Positions 25,137 to 37,767 of a DNA stretch of 64,000 bases are shown one piece after another. Source of the stretch: Cryptomeria japonica (taxonomy: Eukaryota > Streptophyta > Pinopsida > Cupressales > Cupressaceae); assembly GCF_030272615.1 (NCBI RefSeq), contig NC_081408.1, positions 612,379,673 to 612,443,672 on the forward strand, read 5' to 3'. The notes beneath the pieces are model-generated. The model searched no databases. It was not told the origin of the DNA and saw only the letters and a list, made by a program, of their open reading frames with translations. The position numbers and the translations under genes were made by a program. Position 1 is the first letter of the stretch; each line of letters opens with the position of its first letter.

Positions 25137-26095
25137 GGGTAAAAGTACAAAGCTATGTCACACTTTTATAAAGGAAATGATCAATGTTGATTCAAATTTT
25201 TAAATTAAATCAATAGAAAGTGAAATATATGTTTTGAATTTTGAAATGATGTTAGCTAATAAAATTTATATTCTTTTGTCTATTTTATATTTGTAATTTT
25301 AACAAAAATTAAAAAAATTAATTGAATGTAGTTTTTCTATAAAGTAGACACTATAATTTAGTTGCTGATAAAATGTTGAAATTGAAGTTACACAAGCCGC
25401 CACACTTTATTTAGTAAATTTTACCCTTTTTTCTTGAATTTTTTTTATATATTGATAACTTGAAACTTTAGTGCATGGATATATTTTTGACTATTTTTTA
25501 TAAATATTTATTTTTCAATAAATTTGAAAAGTTGCTTGTTCTTAAATATAACTCTTTCCAATTGCCGCCACCTTTTTTCTTAATTATTTATCCAAATTAG
25601 AAAAGAATTATATCATCTTGACATAGATTCTTTTCTCTATTGCATCATATTTTTCCAAAAATTTAAAATAAATTTTAATATTTTTCCTTGACAAGATAAT
25701 CAACCTTATTTTTTAGTGTTGATGACCTACTTTCAATAAAAATAAAATGTAAATATAAAAACTAATTAAAATATTAAAAGATATATATTTTAAAAAATTC
25801 ACTTGTAGATCTATAAAAGAGAATTTTTACATTTAAAAAAAAAATTACTTTTAAGAGTACGAGTTGTTGAAACATCGAGTTTTTTTTTTAATTTGTTTTT
25901 GGTAATTAGACCCAAAGTGGTATAAAATATACATTTAGTAAACATTTCCAATTGGAAAAGTTTTGGCCCATATAACTTAGCTATACTGAATCTCTATAGA
26001 CCATATGTTTGACTAAAATTAATTTTTAGTTAGAATTAGTTTCACTTGTGCTGATAAGTTGGTATAAAGTGTGACATAGTTTTGTGCTTTTACCC
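25137..26095. mobile_element. MITE-like element with terminal inverted repeats
   Basis: The left end GGGTAAAAGTACAAAGCTAT, then GTCACACTTT, is matched inverted at the right end (26065-26095, AAAGTGTGACATAG...GCTTTTACCC) with about two mismatches over 30 bp. The interior is AT-rich and non-coding (959 bp in total). The flanking bases on both sides are TTTT, so the target duplication is ambiguous. A third copy of one end lies at 48672-48707. Non-autonomous; superfamily not determined. Confidence 0.7.
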
Positions 26096-28605
26096 TTTTA
26101 TTATCTTAATTGGTGAAACCCTAATTTCAAATTACACCAATACATCAATATAGGAGCATCCAAGGTGTAGGAGAAATCTGGCACCATCCAAACAATATTT
26201 TATTTCGTATTTTCTTTAATTTGTACATTTGAATGTTCTAGTCATCATACTCTTACCTTAAAATAAATTTCATATTATATACCTACATATTCTTTTCTTA
26301 GACATCATTTTAGTGTATACCAAAATTTAAAACAAAAATGTTACTATACAAAATAACATTTCTAATTGATATCAGGTATCAATAATGAATGGCTATATAT
26401 ATCAATGTGACATAATTTCTCAAAACTACTTAATAATAAAAAATTCCTTAAGGAAGATTCAATTGAGCTACATGATAAAAATTAAAATTTGTGTCAATAT
26501 TTGAAAATAAAAAAAACTTATTCATCTAACAAAGATTCATAATTAGATTTTCTTAGAGATTTATTACTTACACTTACCACTTCCATTTTAGAAGGTTCAT
26601 TCTATTTGTTGTTTGGAACATAAAATTGTTACTTGCTTTCACCTATAAGATAATCATCATTTGTTTTATATTCAAATGTAATTAGCTTGATTCCAACCTT
26701 AAAAATTAGTATTTGATTATAGATTGATAGTAATCATAAAGGAGTCGATGAAATTCATGAGCACATTGTGAGGGAAATAATGTAGGGATGCACTAATCTT
26801 TCATATGATTTATGAAAAAATAAGGCCTGATGTGCTAAGCCCTTATGGTAAGATTCTAAATGTATTTTTGTGTCTCTTAATAAGATCATAATTATATTTT
26901 TTTACTAGGTCATTGAGTTCTACACTGAGTGTTTGTGTAATTGGTTATATTTGGATAACCCTTAACTAGATAGTATTGGAATGGTTGCATCAATTAGTAT
27001 TTGAGCATTGTACTAGGTCATTTGAAGAAGATTGACTAATTTTAGCATGTGTTATTAGATATCTTCCAATATTGAGTGACTAGTTAGAATGTGTCATGAG
27101 AATTTTGCTTGTTAATATACTTATAAAATTAAGACAAGTTGCATCCAATAAAAAAAGGTAATGCCTTCAATAAGGGTAGATAGACACCAAGGTAGTGTTA
27201 ATATTGTTGAAAGGATGGGAAAATTCTTGAAATAATTGGAATGTTTGAAGCCAATTTTGCAGCCAATTCAACCCAACTTACATTAAATTCGAGACAATTG
27301 AAATTGTATAACAATAGGGGAAGAGAAACAGTAGTTGAGCATGTACCAATTGTTGTGAGGGTTGTTGATACCTTTTGTTCCAAAAATTAAACAAATAAAA
27401 CCTATTGTTTGAAACATAAAATATCAATTTTTGTTAAGAAATGTACAAATACTTGTTAGGAAATGTACCAATATTTGTTAGGAAATGTACTAATATTGTA
27501 AAAAGTAGCCAATCAGGTGATGCCATATTAGCTACACAACTATTGGGGTTTCTTTTGCACGCGTATTGGTCTCACTTTTTTTTTTGGGCTGTTTTGGACA
27601 CCTTGGCAAAAAGCATGTTGATGTGGCACCATAATTGATGACGTGGTGCTGAAAGCTTAGTTATAAGCAAGGGACTTGCCAAGTAAGCTACTGTAAAAAA
27701 TTGGGAGTGATTTAAAATTTCCGCATAGGATTTTGAGAAGCGCGAAGTTAGGGTGCTCAACTACTGGTGCTCTTCCCCTAGATACACAAAAACTTGCAAT
27801 TTGTTTATCAATAATGAATTCACATCTACATCTATCCAATACAAATTTTATGGGATGAAACTAGTTCAATCTTACTCTACAAGATTCATTTAAAATTCCA
27901 CCCAATGCTCCTACATAAATAAACACATTTAAATGGAGGTCATTGACACGATAGATTAAAAGGTTATGACCCCCTGTACATGAATGAAAAAATGTGAAAT
28001 AAAAAAAAGATATAAATTAGATAGAGAGCTTTAAATCTATTTTTAAAATAGTAGTAAACCTAATTATTATTATGTTAATTTGAATCTAATAGAACTGATT
28101 GATTAGATAGAAGATCTAGAAGAATATTTTGAGTATGAAAAATTTGTAGATATTGAGTGGAATAGATTTGTTTAGACTAAATTGAAAAGGCACATTATAA
28201 TTTGATGGATGGATTTACAATTGGAAAGAACTAGGAGAGATAAAAGAAAAATATAAAAAGATGGGATAAAATGATTTCAAAATTGAAGAGAAATTTTTAC
28301 TTACAAACTATTAGTTACAATTATTAAAAAGTGCATTTATTTTGAAATAGAAATAGGAAAATGGGAAGGAGTATGGGATCAATTACCTAATTAGCCATAC
28401 CTATATGTTAAAAAAATTAAGTAAAAATATGTCGAGAGATATCAAATTTAACATTCATAAATAGATGCATTATGCAAATGTTATAGCTATCTTGATAGAC
28501 ATGTAAATAAATTATAATACTCAACCTCCAAATAGATTCCAAGAGGGGACATCTAGCTATATTGTTCTTTTATTAGAGGACAAATAGTAAAAGTAACTTT
28601 GCCTT
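26096..28605. other. Non-coding AT-rich interval
   Basis: No supported gene on either strand. The short open frames around 27200-27840 have no recognisable features. It holds the short tandem repeat at 27431. Confidence 0.45.
27431..27496 (+). repeat. 22-bp tandem repeat, three units
   Basis: Unit TTGTTAGGAAATGTACNAAT plus two bases, three times in a row with two to three substitutions. Confidence 0.85.
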
Positions 28606-29932
28606 TGTTGGACATTGCGGCAGCTAGGATGTGTGTTTGTCATTGATGCCAACATTTTCCTACTCTAGTGATTGCAGATTGGTGTATTGGGATTATGGTT
28701 TGGTTTATGGAGTATTTCTAGTATCATTATATTCTCCTGTATTGGTTTTGGTGTTCGGGGAAGCTTAATTGATCATATCAGATGATCCAGTTTTGCAGTT
28801 TGTTTATCTAATCGGTGCTTTGCAAAGTTCATTATTTTCTCCAGTGTATTCCGGTGTGATAAGATCTTGAGCTGAGATTTTGCGAGATTGTTTGGGATGA
28901 TCTTGTGTATCTTCATTTCAGACAGTTTGTGATTTGGTGCTCCACAAGTTATCTTTTCTTTGTGACAGTTGTTGTTGTTTGAGTATTCTTGAGGTTTAGA
29001 TGTTGATCGATGAAGATTTGATAAGTGGTGTTGGTGCAACTGTTGCTGATGACTCTAACGTGCTTGCTAGTGTTTCCTAAGTATGTCCCATTTTTTTTTG
29101 ATGATCCACATTGATCATTGTGCGAGTTCTTGGTGATTTTGTTGAACTGGTGATGTTCTTCATGTTATGAGGTTTTCCTCGTGGTGTAGCGTGTTGCGGT
29201 TGATCTTGGCCTGATTTTCAATGGTGATGAGTGTTTGGATATTTGGTTTAGGACCATGTTATGTCATGTAAATCATTATATTGGTCTGATGGTCGATCTT
29301 TGTATCGTGTGATGTAATTTTGTAATTGTGAGTTGAGGGTTGAGCCGAGCTTGTTGTCAAGGTTGATGAATTGTATAAATAGGTGATATTGTCATGTAAT
29401 TTGGGAATCAAGGTGGTGTCTACATTATCAGAGAGTGGTGTATGTGCGAAGAAGTGTTTCATCCTTCAGCATTATGATTGAGAAGAGTTTGGTGTTGTAG
29501 AGAAGATAATTGTTTTTAACTAGAACTGTAATTAGGCATTTGGAGATGCTATTCTTTCAGTTCATTTCTTCTGGATTGTAGTCTAAATCTTGTTGTAAGT
29601 CAGTGAGACTTCCTTGAGGGTTCTAGCCTTCTAGGTCAATATCTTTTGAGTAGTGAGCTCTAGGAAGTGTGTCTGAATGCATGAGCATTCCCCATTGTAA
29701 TATTTTCACATACTACTATAGAGTATCATCTTATTGTGGGTAGGTTCCCACTGTGGTTTTTCCCTTAACCAAGTTTTCCACGTCAAAATCTTGGTGTTGT
29801 CTATTGTGTTATCAATTTGCTTATCTTTGCTATTGTTGCAGTTATCAGATCTATTTTTATGATTAAGTCTATAGATCTAGTGAAAATTGATCACCCCCCC
29901 TCTCAGTTTTCCCTCATTATTGTTGCCAACAA
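28606..29932 (+). repeat. Copia-2 5' LTR
   Basis: 1327 bp, aligned with 44166-45463. It contains TGTATAAATAGG near 29373 (probable TATA element) and the CCCACTGTGGTTTTTCCC block near 29747 followed by TTTTCCACGTC. Confidence 0.9.
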
Positions 29933-29933
29933 T

Positions 29934-29946
29934 TGGTATTAGAGCT
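29934..29946 (+). promoter_or_regulatory. Copia-2 primer-binding site
   Basis: TTGGTATTAGAGC directly after the LTR, one change from the canonical TGGTATCAGAGC that pairs with initiator Met tRNA. Confidence 0.85.
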
Positions 29947-29987
29947 AGATCCTCCAGAAGAATCTTAATTGCTTGAGGAGATCTAGG

Positions 29988-31386
29988 ATGTCAATTGGAA
30001 GTGAAACTGTTATCTTTAAGAAGGAGAGTATGAGATTTGATGGTAGTAACTATGCTATATGGAAGAATTGGATGGAAGTGCACATGATATGTCTTGGAGA
30101 AGATTAATGGAAGATTACAAAGAATGTCTATGTTGTTCCTCAGAATGGACCAGTTATTGCTGATGAAATAAAGGAAACTAAAAAATAACATAAGAGCGAA
30201 GGAAGCATTGTTGAGTGCTCTAATTGATTCAGAGATGACAAATATAATGGGACTTCAGACTGCATGAGATCTAGAAGAATCTTGAAACCCTATATGAAGG
30301 AGATAAATAGGTAAAAGTATCTAAGTTGCAGAGTTTGAAAAGGAAGTATGAGATGTTGAAGATGTAAACACATTTATGGCTAAGATGAATGATCTTGTCC
30401 TAGGTATCAGATGTACCAGTGGAACCCTTGAAGATGATATAATCCTTGCTAAGGTGCTGAGATTTTTGCCTCCTACTTACAAACATAAGGTAGCTACTAT
30501 TGATGAGATTCGGAGTGTGACAACAGTGACAAGAGATATGCTGGTTGGAAAGATTGTTGCTTTTGAGCTGAGCGAATTTGGTGAATCTCATGGAAAGTCT
30601 GAGACAACATTTAGAGCATCTGTATCTAGAAAGAAGAAGTATGATCTTGATGAATGTAGAATATCTAGATATGAAAGGGATATAAGAAAGATGGAAGAGC
30701 AAGAAAGAGAACTAGATGAGCTTGAAGCATTGATTGCCCATAGATTGCCTAAAGGAGCTAGTAAGTATGATGGAAAATTGCCTTTGAAATGTTTCTCTTA
30801 TAATAAGGGAGGACATTTTGCTTCTAGATGCCTGGAGAGAATGGCTAAGTATGATAGGTATGATAAATTTGATAGGCATGATAGGAATGATAGATATGAG
30901 AAGCATGAGAAGTATGACAAGTCTTACAAGTCTAATCGGAAGTATATGATTCAGAAGAATTGCTATTATGTTGCTGATGAAGGAGTTACAGATAAAGAAT
31001 TAGAAGGAGATGAAGTTGTGTTTATTGCTATCAAAGAAGATGAATCAGTACCTGTTGATCCTGCAAGATGCACTATTGAGGAGAAAGCTTTAGCTGCTAA
31101 GGTTGAAGAGAAAGATGAATGGGTGATTAATAGTAGTTGTTCACATCATATGATCGGTGAAAAAACCAAATTTGTGAGTATGGAAAGATATGATGGTAGA
31201 ATAGTGAGATTTGGAGATGACAAGGCCTATGTGATACGTACTAGAGGTTCTATTTCCTTTGATTGTAAGCATAATACTGGTGATGTTCTGTATGTTGAAG
31301 GTTTGAAACATAACCTTTTGAGTGTTGGACAGATGGTTGAAAAGGTTATGATTTGTAATTCAAGAATGGTAAATGCAAGATCCTAA
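29988..31386 (+). pseudogene. Copia-2 gag and protease remnant
   Basis: Gag starts at ATG 29988 and is broken by stops until about 30370. From 30376 a single frame of 336 codons stays open. It holds the Gag C-terminal half, the HRLPKG...KYDGKLPLKC stretch, and a zinc knuckle in which the second Cys is Tyr (CFSYNKGGHFASRC). A YDR/YDK-type charged repeat follows (about 30840-30930), then the protease. The protease site reads INSSCSHHM where an active enzyme has IDSGCSHHM, so the catalytic Asp is Asn. Both nucleocapsid and protease are therefore inactivated even where the frame is open. The frame ends at a shift near 31370. Confidence 0.9.
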
Positions 31387-32640
31387 ATGCCTCTGACATA
31401 GAGATTGCATCTGGAACTAATACTAAAGGTAATATCTTTCATTTGAATGCTGATGAGAAAAGTTGTTTGATTGCTCAGATTGATGAAATTTGGTTGTGGC
31501 ATAGGAGAACGTGTCATGTTAACTTTGATTCAATGATTAAGATCAGTTCTATTCAAGTTGTTAGATATCTTCCTAAGATTTTTAATCCTACTAATCCAGT
31601 ATGTAAGGAATGTCAATTGGGTAAGCAAACAAGGATTTCTTTCAAGAGAAAACAATATAGATTTGATGGATTGCTAGATCTTGTGCATATTGACCTATGT
31701 GGACCTACAAATGTTAGAAGTGTGCAGAGAGAGATATTTTATGTTGCTAATTAATGATTATTTCAGGATGATGTATAAAGCATTAGACAAGTTCAAGATA
31801 TTCAAAGCAAAGGTTGAGACTGAGTCAGGATTGAAGGTGAAATGTTTGAGATCTGACAGAGGTGGAGAATTATGTTCTGGTGAGTTCAATTCATTATGTG
31901 AGAAGCATGGGACTAGAATACAATTATCTACTCCTAGAACCCCAGAATAGAATGGAGTTGTTGAAAGGACGAACATAGCTATTTTGGATGTTGCAAGGAC
32001 TATGCTGATTGAAGGGAATGTTCTGAAGATCTTTTGGAGAGAAGCTATTAACACTGTCATTTACACATTCAACCGAGTTCATATCAAAGGTGATACCAGT
32101 AAGACCCCTTATGAATTATGGTTTTGTCATGTTCCTATTGTGAGATACTTCAAAATATTTGGTAGCAAGTGTTATATCAAGAGAGATGATGACATAGGAA
32201 AGTTTGATGCAAGGAGTGATGAAGGAATTTTCCTAGGTTATTCAACAAAGAGAAAAGCATACCGGTGCTACAATAAGAGACTAAGAAAAATAGTAGAGAG
32301 TGCAAATGTGAAGGTTTATGAGGATTATAGAAAAGAGATTAGAGCATGTGGATATGATGATGGTCAACATGTTGTTATAATGCCTAATTAGTCTGAAGAA
32401 TTGAAGTAGAATGATCTGGTAGAGATTGTTAATCCGGATGTTGTTGTTGCCGATGGAGAGGTGCAGGAACCTGAAAATCAGAACAATCAGAACACTCTGA
32501 AGTATGTAAGATTGAATCATTTAGAAAACTAGATTATTGATGATAAAAATAAATGTGAGATGACTAGAAGAAGGCTAGCTGCTGAAGAGGTATGTTTGAT
32601 TTCCAAAGATTAACCTAAAGATGTTGTTGAGGCTTGTAAA
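31387..32640 (+). pseudogene. Copia-2 integrase remnant
   Basis: Frames 31443-31754, 31681-31950 and 31984-32391 together carry WLWHRRTCHVN, CKECQLGKQ, DLCGP, the SDRGGEL core segment and FWREAINTVIYTFNR, all copia integrase marks. A shift near 31740 and a stop at 31948 (CAG to TAG in the P-x-Q-NG motif) break it. A linker with further stops leads to RT at about 32640. Confidence 0.88.
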
Positions 32641-33102
32641 GATGAAAATTGGATGAGAGCTATAGAAGAAGAATTAGATCAGATTGAAAAGAATAACACA
32701 TGGGAGCTTGTGCCTAGACTTAAAAATAAGAATGTTATTGGTACTAAATGGGTATTTAGGAATAAATTGAATGAAGCCGATGAAGTTGTTAGAAATAAAG
32801 AAAGACTGGTATGCAAAGGATATTCACATAAAGAAGGAATTGATTATGAGGAGACTTTTTCTCTGGTAGCCAAACTTGAAGTTGTTAGATTGTTGCTTGC
32901 ATATGCTCCCTATAAAGGTTTCAAGGTATATCAGATGGATGTCAAATCTACCTTTTTGAATGGTGATCTTGAGGAAGAAGTCTACATTGAGCAACCTGAT
33001 GGATTTTCATTATCTGAAGGTGACATGGTATGTAAATTGAAGAAAGCTCTTTATAGATAAGTATTTACTGAAATTGGGATTTAATAAAGGTACTGTTGAT
33101 AG
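32641..33102 (+). pseudogene. Copia-2 reverse transcriptase, part before the gypsy insertion
   Basis: Open frame with [27 protein letters not shown] and VYIEQPDGF. At about 33055 the sequence jumps from ALYR to KYLLKLGF-type sequence. The usual GLKQAPRAWY motif, about 40 bp, is deleted. The gypsy element follows at 33103. Confidence 0.88.
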
Positions 33103-34968
33103 TGATGTCATGGAAATGGGGACAAGGCAACAACAAAGTTCAATGTTAATAAGTTAGTTTCAACCATAAAAACAAAACAAAGAACTAAAAACCATTCCAA
33201 ACATATCAAGAGAGATTTCAAAAAGCATGAAAGAAGTTTAACAAAATAAAAGAAAGGAGAAGAGCCTCCCTAAGATGCTTCCATGATGCCTTTTGATGCT
33301 TCTCCCTTGTTTCTCTCCTCTCCAAGTCCCAAATGAGTGTAGCTCTCAGCTTTTAGCACTAGCCATGGATGCCATATGGAGATTCAAGATGGTTGAATAT
33401 GATAAGCAAATATTATGCAAGAGTAGATAGTGATGCTATGAAAAAGCTCTATGCTAATGCCAGTATAACAACAATACTCTAAAATGCTTCCTTTTGCTTG
33501 AGGAGAAGGGTTCTATTTATAGAAGAAATGGGGAAATGAAGGGTTAAGATTGAATGGTTTAATCAAGGGCCAAGTTTGAAAGTTGGGGATCCATGTGCAC
33601 AATTGGCACCAATAAAATGGTGACAAGTGTCAACATAGGATTGGGTTGAGAGAAGAGGTTGGAGGCATTAAAGGCCTGAGAAGACCTCATGGTTATCTAG
33701 AAGGTAAGGGTCAAGTCTAAATTAAGATTACCCATTGGATTAAGAGTTAATCCAAGGATAAACCTTTGTGCAAATGATTAAGAGATAATCATGGTCAAAG
33801 CATTAAAGGCTTGATGAGACCCTTGGGTTGGGTAGAGGTTGAGTCAAAACAAATGTTTTAACCATGTGGGAGGGTTTGAGGTAACCATTAATGGTTATTG
33901 GAGACTTTGGGGATTAATTGGTTGAAGGTTGAAAGCCTTCAATGGTTATCAAAGACTTTGAGGGTTAATTTGTTGAACACACAAAGCATTAATTGCTTTT
34001 CAAAGACTTTGGAGTCTTTGAGAAGTGACTCCAATTTGCTTAGGAATGTGACAATATTTAGGGGATGGATTAGGCTAATTAGGAAGGGTTTAGAAGAATC
34101 TAGAAGGGGTTTAGGCATACAAGTGGATTTTGTAGGAAAATGCAAGTGGGAGAAATTTTGGTATTTTCAATTAAAATAAAATCATTTATTTCAATTAAAT
34201 GGTGTAATTTGCATTTGGATAAATATTCAAATAAATATTAATTTATTTAAATGAGAAAAATGAAGATAAAGCATTAAAATGCTTGAAGACTTTGAGGGAA
34301 ACCATTAAAGGCTTGAAGACTTTAAGGAAAACCATTAAAGTCTTAAGAAGATTATAGAAGGAAGCCATCAAGTTTGAAGACTTTAAAGCCATCAAGTTTG
34401 AATACTTTAAGGGAAACCATTAAAGGTTTTAAGTGGGTGAGGATAAATAAGATTTTAAATAAATAATTTATTTAAAATAGTTGTGCAACTTGCTTTTGTA
34501 GGAAAATACAAGTGGGTGGAGGATAAAGGTGATTTAAATAAATTATTTATTTAAAATAATTGTGCAACTTGTATTTGTAGGAAAATGCAAGTGGGTGGAG
34601 GATAAAGGTGATTTTAAATAAATGATTTATTTATTTAAATGTGAGAGGTGGGATTTTGGGGGATTTAAATAAATATTAATTTATTTAAATGTGAGAGGTG
34701 GGATTTTGGGGGATTTAAATAAATATTAATTTATTTAAATGTGAGAGAAGATTTAATTAAACAAATATGATTTATTTATTTAATTAATGGTATGAATTTG
34801 GTTAAGTGAATTAAATCAAATAAATTGAATAATTTATTTAATTAATAGGAGAAGAGGGTTAAGATGAATTAATTAAATATTAATTTAATTAATTATTAAT
34901 TGATGGTTAAATAATCAAATAAATACTAAGTATTCATTTAATTAAGTGGACAAATTTATGTGACTACA
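33103..34968 (-). repeat. Gypsy 3' LTR (left copy)
   Basis: TGATGTCATGG...GTGACTACA as read on the plus strand. Internal features: a TATA element TATAAATA on the minus strand at 33514-33521, repeated ATTTAAATAAAT words (34180-34900), and a directly repeated unit of about 50 bp starting GTGAGAGGTGGG (34640-34740). The tiny open frames inside it are incidental and occur identically in the other LTR. Confidence 0.95.
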
Positions 34969-34983
34969 TTTGCCCCTCTTTGA
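34969..34983 (-). promoter_or_regulatory. Gypsy polypurine tract
   Basis: On the minus strand AAAGAGGGGCAAA abuts the 3' LTR, the expected site of plus-strand DNA priming. Confidence 0.75.
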
Positions 34984-37404
34984 GACGGTGCAGTTTTATC
35001 GCATCGTTTCAAAGAAAGAAAAATAGGTGTGAAGAAATGCCCCATAAAATGTAAATTTAATGGGTGGTATGCCCCCTCGAGGGATGGGCTGAATTTTTTT
35101 GAAAAATCGGGCGATCTCTCGAAAAAGAATAAAAAGCGGAGGGGAGGTAGAATAGAAGAAATTAGAACTAATGATGAAAGAATGGGAGAAAATGGAGTGA
35201 ATATGAAGAAACAACAAGCCGACGAGTACCCTGAGGTCATGCAAGAGATACATAGCAGATGTAGTGTGGGGTTTGGATTGATGCTATACAATTGATCAAA
35301 ATTGGTTGGACAATCTGGTGCAATCGGTTTAATTGCCCCGGTCAAGTCAAAGCGTGATAGTTGATGTCAGTTGGTCGCTTGGACATGATAAAGTCTGAGT
35401 AAGTGAATCAAAGTGACCTGATGGTGACTTAGACAATTGATGTAATTGCCCGATGAAGTCAAGGTATATGAAGCAAAATACTCGTTGAGACGTAGACAAT
35501 TGATGTAATTGTCCGTTGGATTGTGTTTGATTAGTTGATCAATTGATAGTATGTGCGTGTGATGGATGGTTGTGGGGAATCATGGCAGCCCCGTTGAGAC
35601 TAGGTCATTATGATAAATGCCTGATGTAGTCTAGGATTACCATAATCGATTACCTGTTGAGACCCGAAGATACGTGATCAGAGTATCTGTTGATAGTCTA
35701 GGTGTGTGGGAGTCGATGTATCTGTGTAGACAGAGTAACTGGCTTAATTTTGTGGATGAGTGAGGATGGGAAGCGATGAAGGGATTAGGATGATGTTGAT
35801 GATCAAGATAGGGAGGGTGGGGGGGGATTTGATGTTAGATAGAAGATATGGAGGACTTATGACTCATTCCTATGGAAGAAGAGGAAAATAGAGTATGCAT
35901 TATTATGACTATGTATGCATGATATGCAGCTATTATGAATGTATGGATGGTTGGAATGCAACGAAATGCAGTATATATAGATGAGATGGAATGACGATCC
36001 ATAGTGCTCTATTTTCATCATTGAGCTTTAAAATGTTGGAAGAGAATACAAGCATCTTGACATAATGATTCAAGATGACCAGAGTATTTCTTACATGGAT
36101 TTGATATAGCAAGTTAATACAAGCAACTTGATATAATGGATCAAGTTGACCTGAGTATTGCTTGCGGAACAGACAAGGATTATCTCCGTTCATGCATGAC
36201 TTGGATCGTCCTCCTTGATCTTAGGCTGATCATATCCTGAGACAAGTGCATACCGTACTAAGAAATAAAAACCTTTATCCAAATTGGATGAGGAGGAACC
36301 AAAGAATGAGCATTGTACCTGTAAACAAATAGTATATACATAAAGAATAAAGAATAAGGATCCTTGGTAATGGTTCATGCTCATATGGTCGAGGTATACG
36401 CTGTAGTCAGCAAGCCGTAGTGATCTATGACTGTATTTTTGCCTATGATCACATAGCTTAGTGAACTTCCCACGTAGACACCATTAGTACATGCCCCAAA
36501 ACTTCATCGGAAATAATGCGCAAACGATACAAAACAATGCTGAAAGATCCCGATACAGATAAACAAATGAATTACTCACGAATCAACCAAGCATTTGATA
36601 GCTTAACATAATTTTCTTGCCAAAGAAAACATCACTTTTGTCTTTGTTTTGGTAAGGAAGGATGCATCCTTGTTTAAGACAGTTTGGATTGTAGATGTTG
36701 ATTGTGTTGGTCGAGTGATAAGTGGTCATTTGTGTGAGTATTTTGTCAATGTTTGTTTTGTATCTGATCGGATGAATATGTAGAAGGTGTTGTCATGTTC
36801 TTGGGTGATTTTTGATGGTTTTTCCGATGTTTTTGGATTTTGTGAATCATTTTTGAATGTTTTTGGATTTTGTGAGTCATTTTTGAATGTTTTTGATATT
36901 TTGCGAGACATTTTTGAGAGACATTTTTGAATGTTTTTGTATTTTGCGAGACATTTTTGAATGTTTTTGTATTTTGCGAGACATTTTTGAATGTTTTTGC
37001 CAATGAATCACCAGTAATGTAGAATCCACTTCCATCATCTAGATTGTAAGGGCATTGCCCTCAAGTTGGACATGATTTATGAAAAAGCGGGATGCCAGAC
37101 GCATGAAGTACTTTCTTGGATTACAGATCAAATAACAAGCCATGGTTAGATGGATGGATGTGTGTATGTATGAATGTGATCGCAACGAGCCTGAAAGATA
37201 CTGGAGCCATTGCCTTTAAGAGTGGCACCTGTTTGCCAGGTTTTCGCCATCGCACTTACCCAAGGTGCCACTGGAGTGGTTGTTCACCATTTGGATGGAT
37301 GATTTTTCCTTACTTTTTTGAATGTTTTTGTATTTCTTCAGGACATTTTTTTGAATGTTTTTGGTATTTTCTGGTATGCAGGGGAGCTTGATGCCTTGTA
37401 CACC
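34984..37404 (-). other. Gypsy long 3' non-coding region
   Basis: 2.4 kb between the integrase end and the PPT without a supported ORF. It contains recurring words such as GATGTAATTGCCCG/GTCCG (35320-35520) and a tandem repeat at 36836-36998. Such long tails are usual in Tat-lineage elements. Small open frames were judged spurious. Confidence 0.6.
36836..36998. repeat. Tandem repeat of about 30 bp in gypsy tail
   Basis: About five units of CATTTTTGAATGTTTTTG plus (T/G)ATTTTG(C/T)GA. Two more diverged copies lie at 37313-37375. Confidence 0.85.
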
Positions 37405-37767
37405 TTAGGTATAAAACCGTTTGAGGTGCATGCTATTGATTGGATCTGCGAGCGGTTCTCCGTCTGATGTAGCCAACTGATATGCCCCGAACCCGAATAC
37501 AGCAGTGACAACATATGGGCCCAACCAGTTTGATTCAAACTTGCCTTGATGTTCTCTGTTTGGTTGGTTGCGACGATTTTCTCGAAGAACAAGATCACCT
37601 ACCTCAAATGTACAAGATCTAACTCGGTGATTGTAGCTTCTACTCATGCGCTGCTGATAGGCTTTGAGGTGATTGTATGCATCTTGTCGCTTCTCATCTA
37701 GTAACTCTAAGTCCTGAAGACAAGATACTCTGTATGCTTCATCATCGATGAGATTGTGCAATGAAAC
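37405..37767 (-). pseudogene. Gypsy integrase C-terminal tail behind one stop
   Basis: In the same frame as the main pol ORF but separated from it by TGA at 37768-37770, most simply a CGA (Arg) codon after C-to-T change. It contains the GPY/F-type module (WLGPYVVTAVFGFGAYQL) and ends PINSMHLKRFYT, a typical gypsy integrase end. The stop removes the module unless it is read through. Confidence 0.85.

Noticed and set aside
33898-34179. 93-codon frame, also at 41766-42047
   Set aside because: Lies inside both gypsy LTRs; opposite-strand frame equally open; no features.
34956-35345. 129-codon minus-strand frame after the gypsy integrase
   Set aside because: Begins in the non-coding tail, overlaps the PPT end, and shows no domain.
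36726-37003. Lys/Gln/Ser-rich repeat protein on the minus strand
   Set aside because: Direct translation of a 30-bp tandem repeat, in two overlapping frames.
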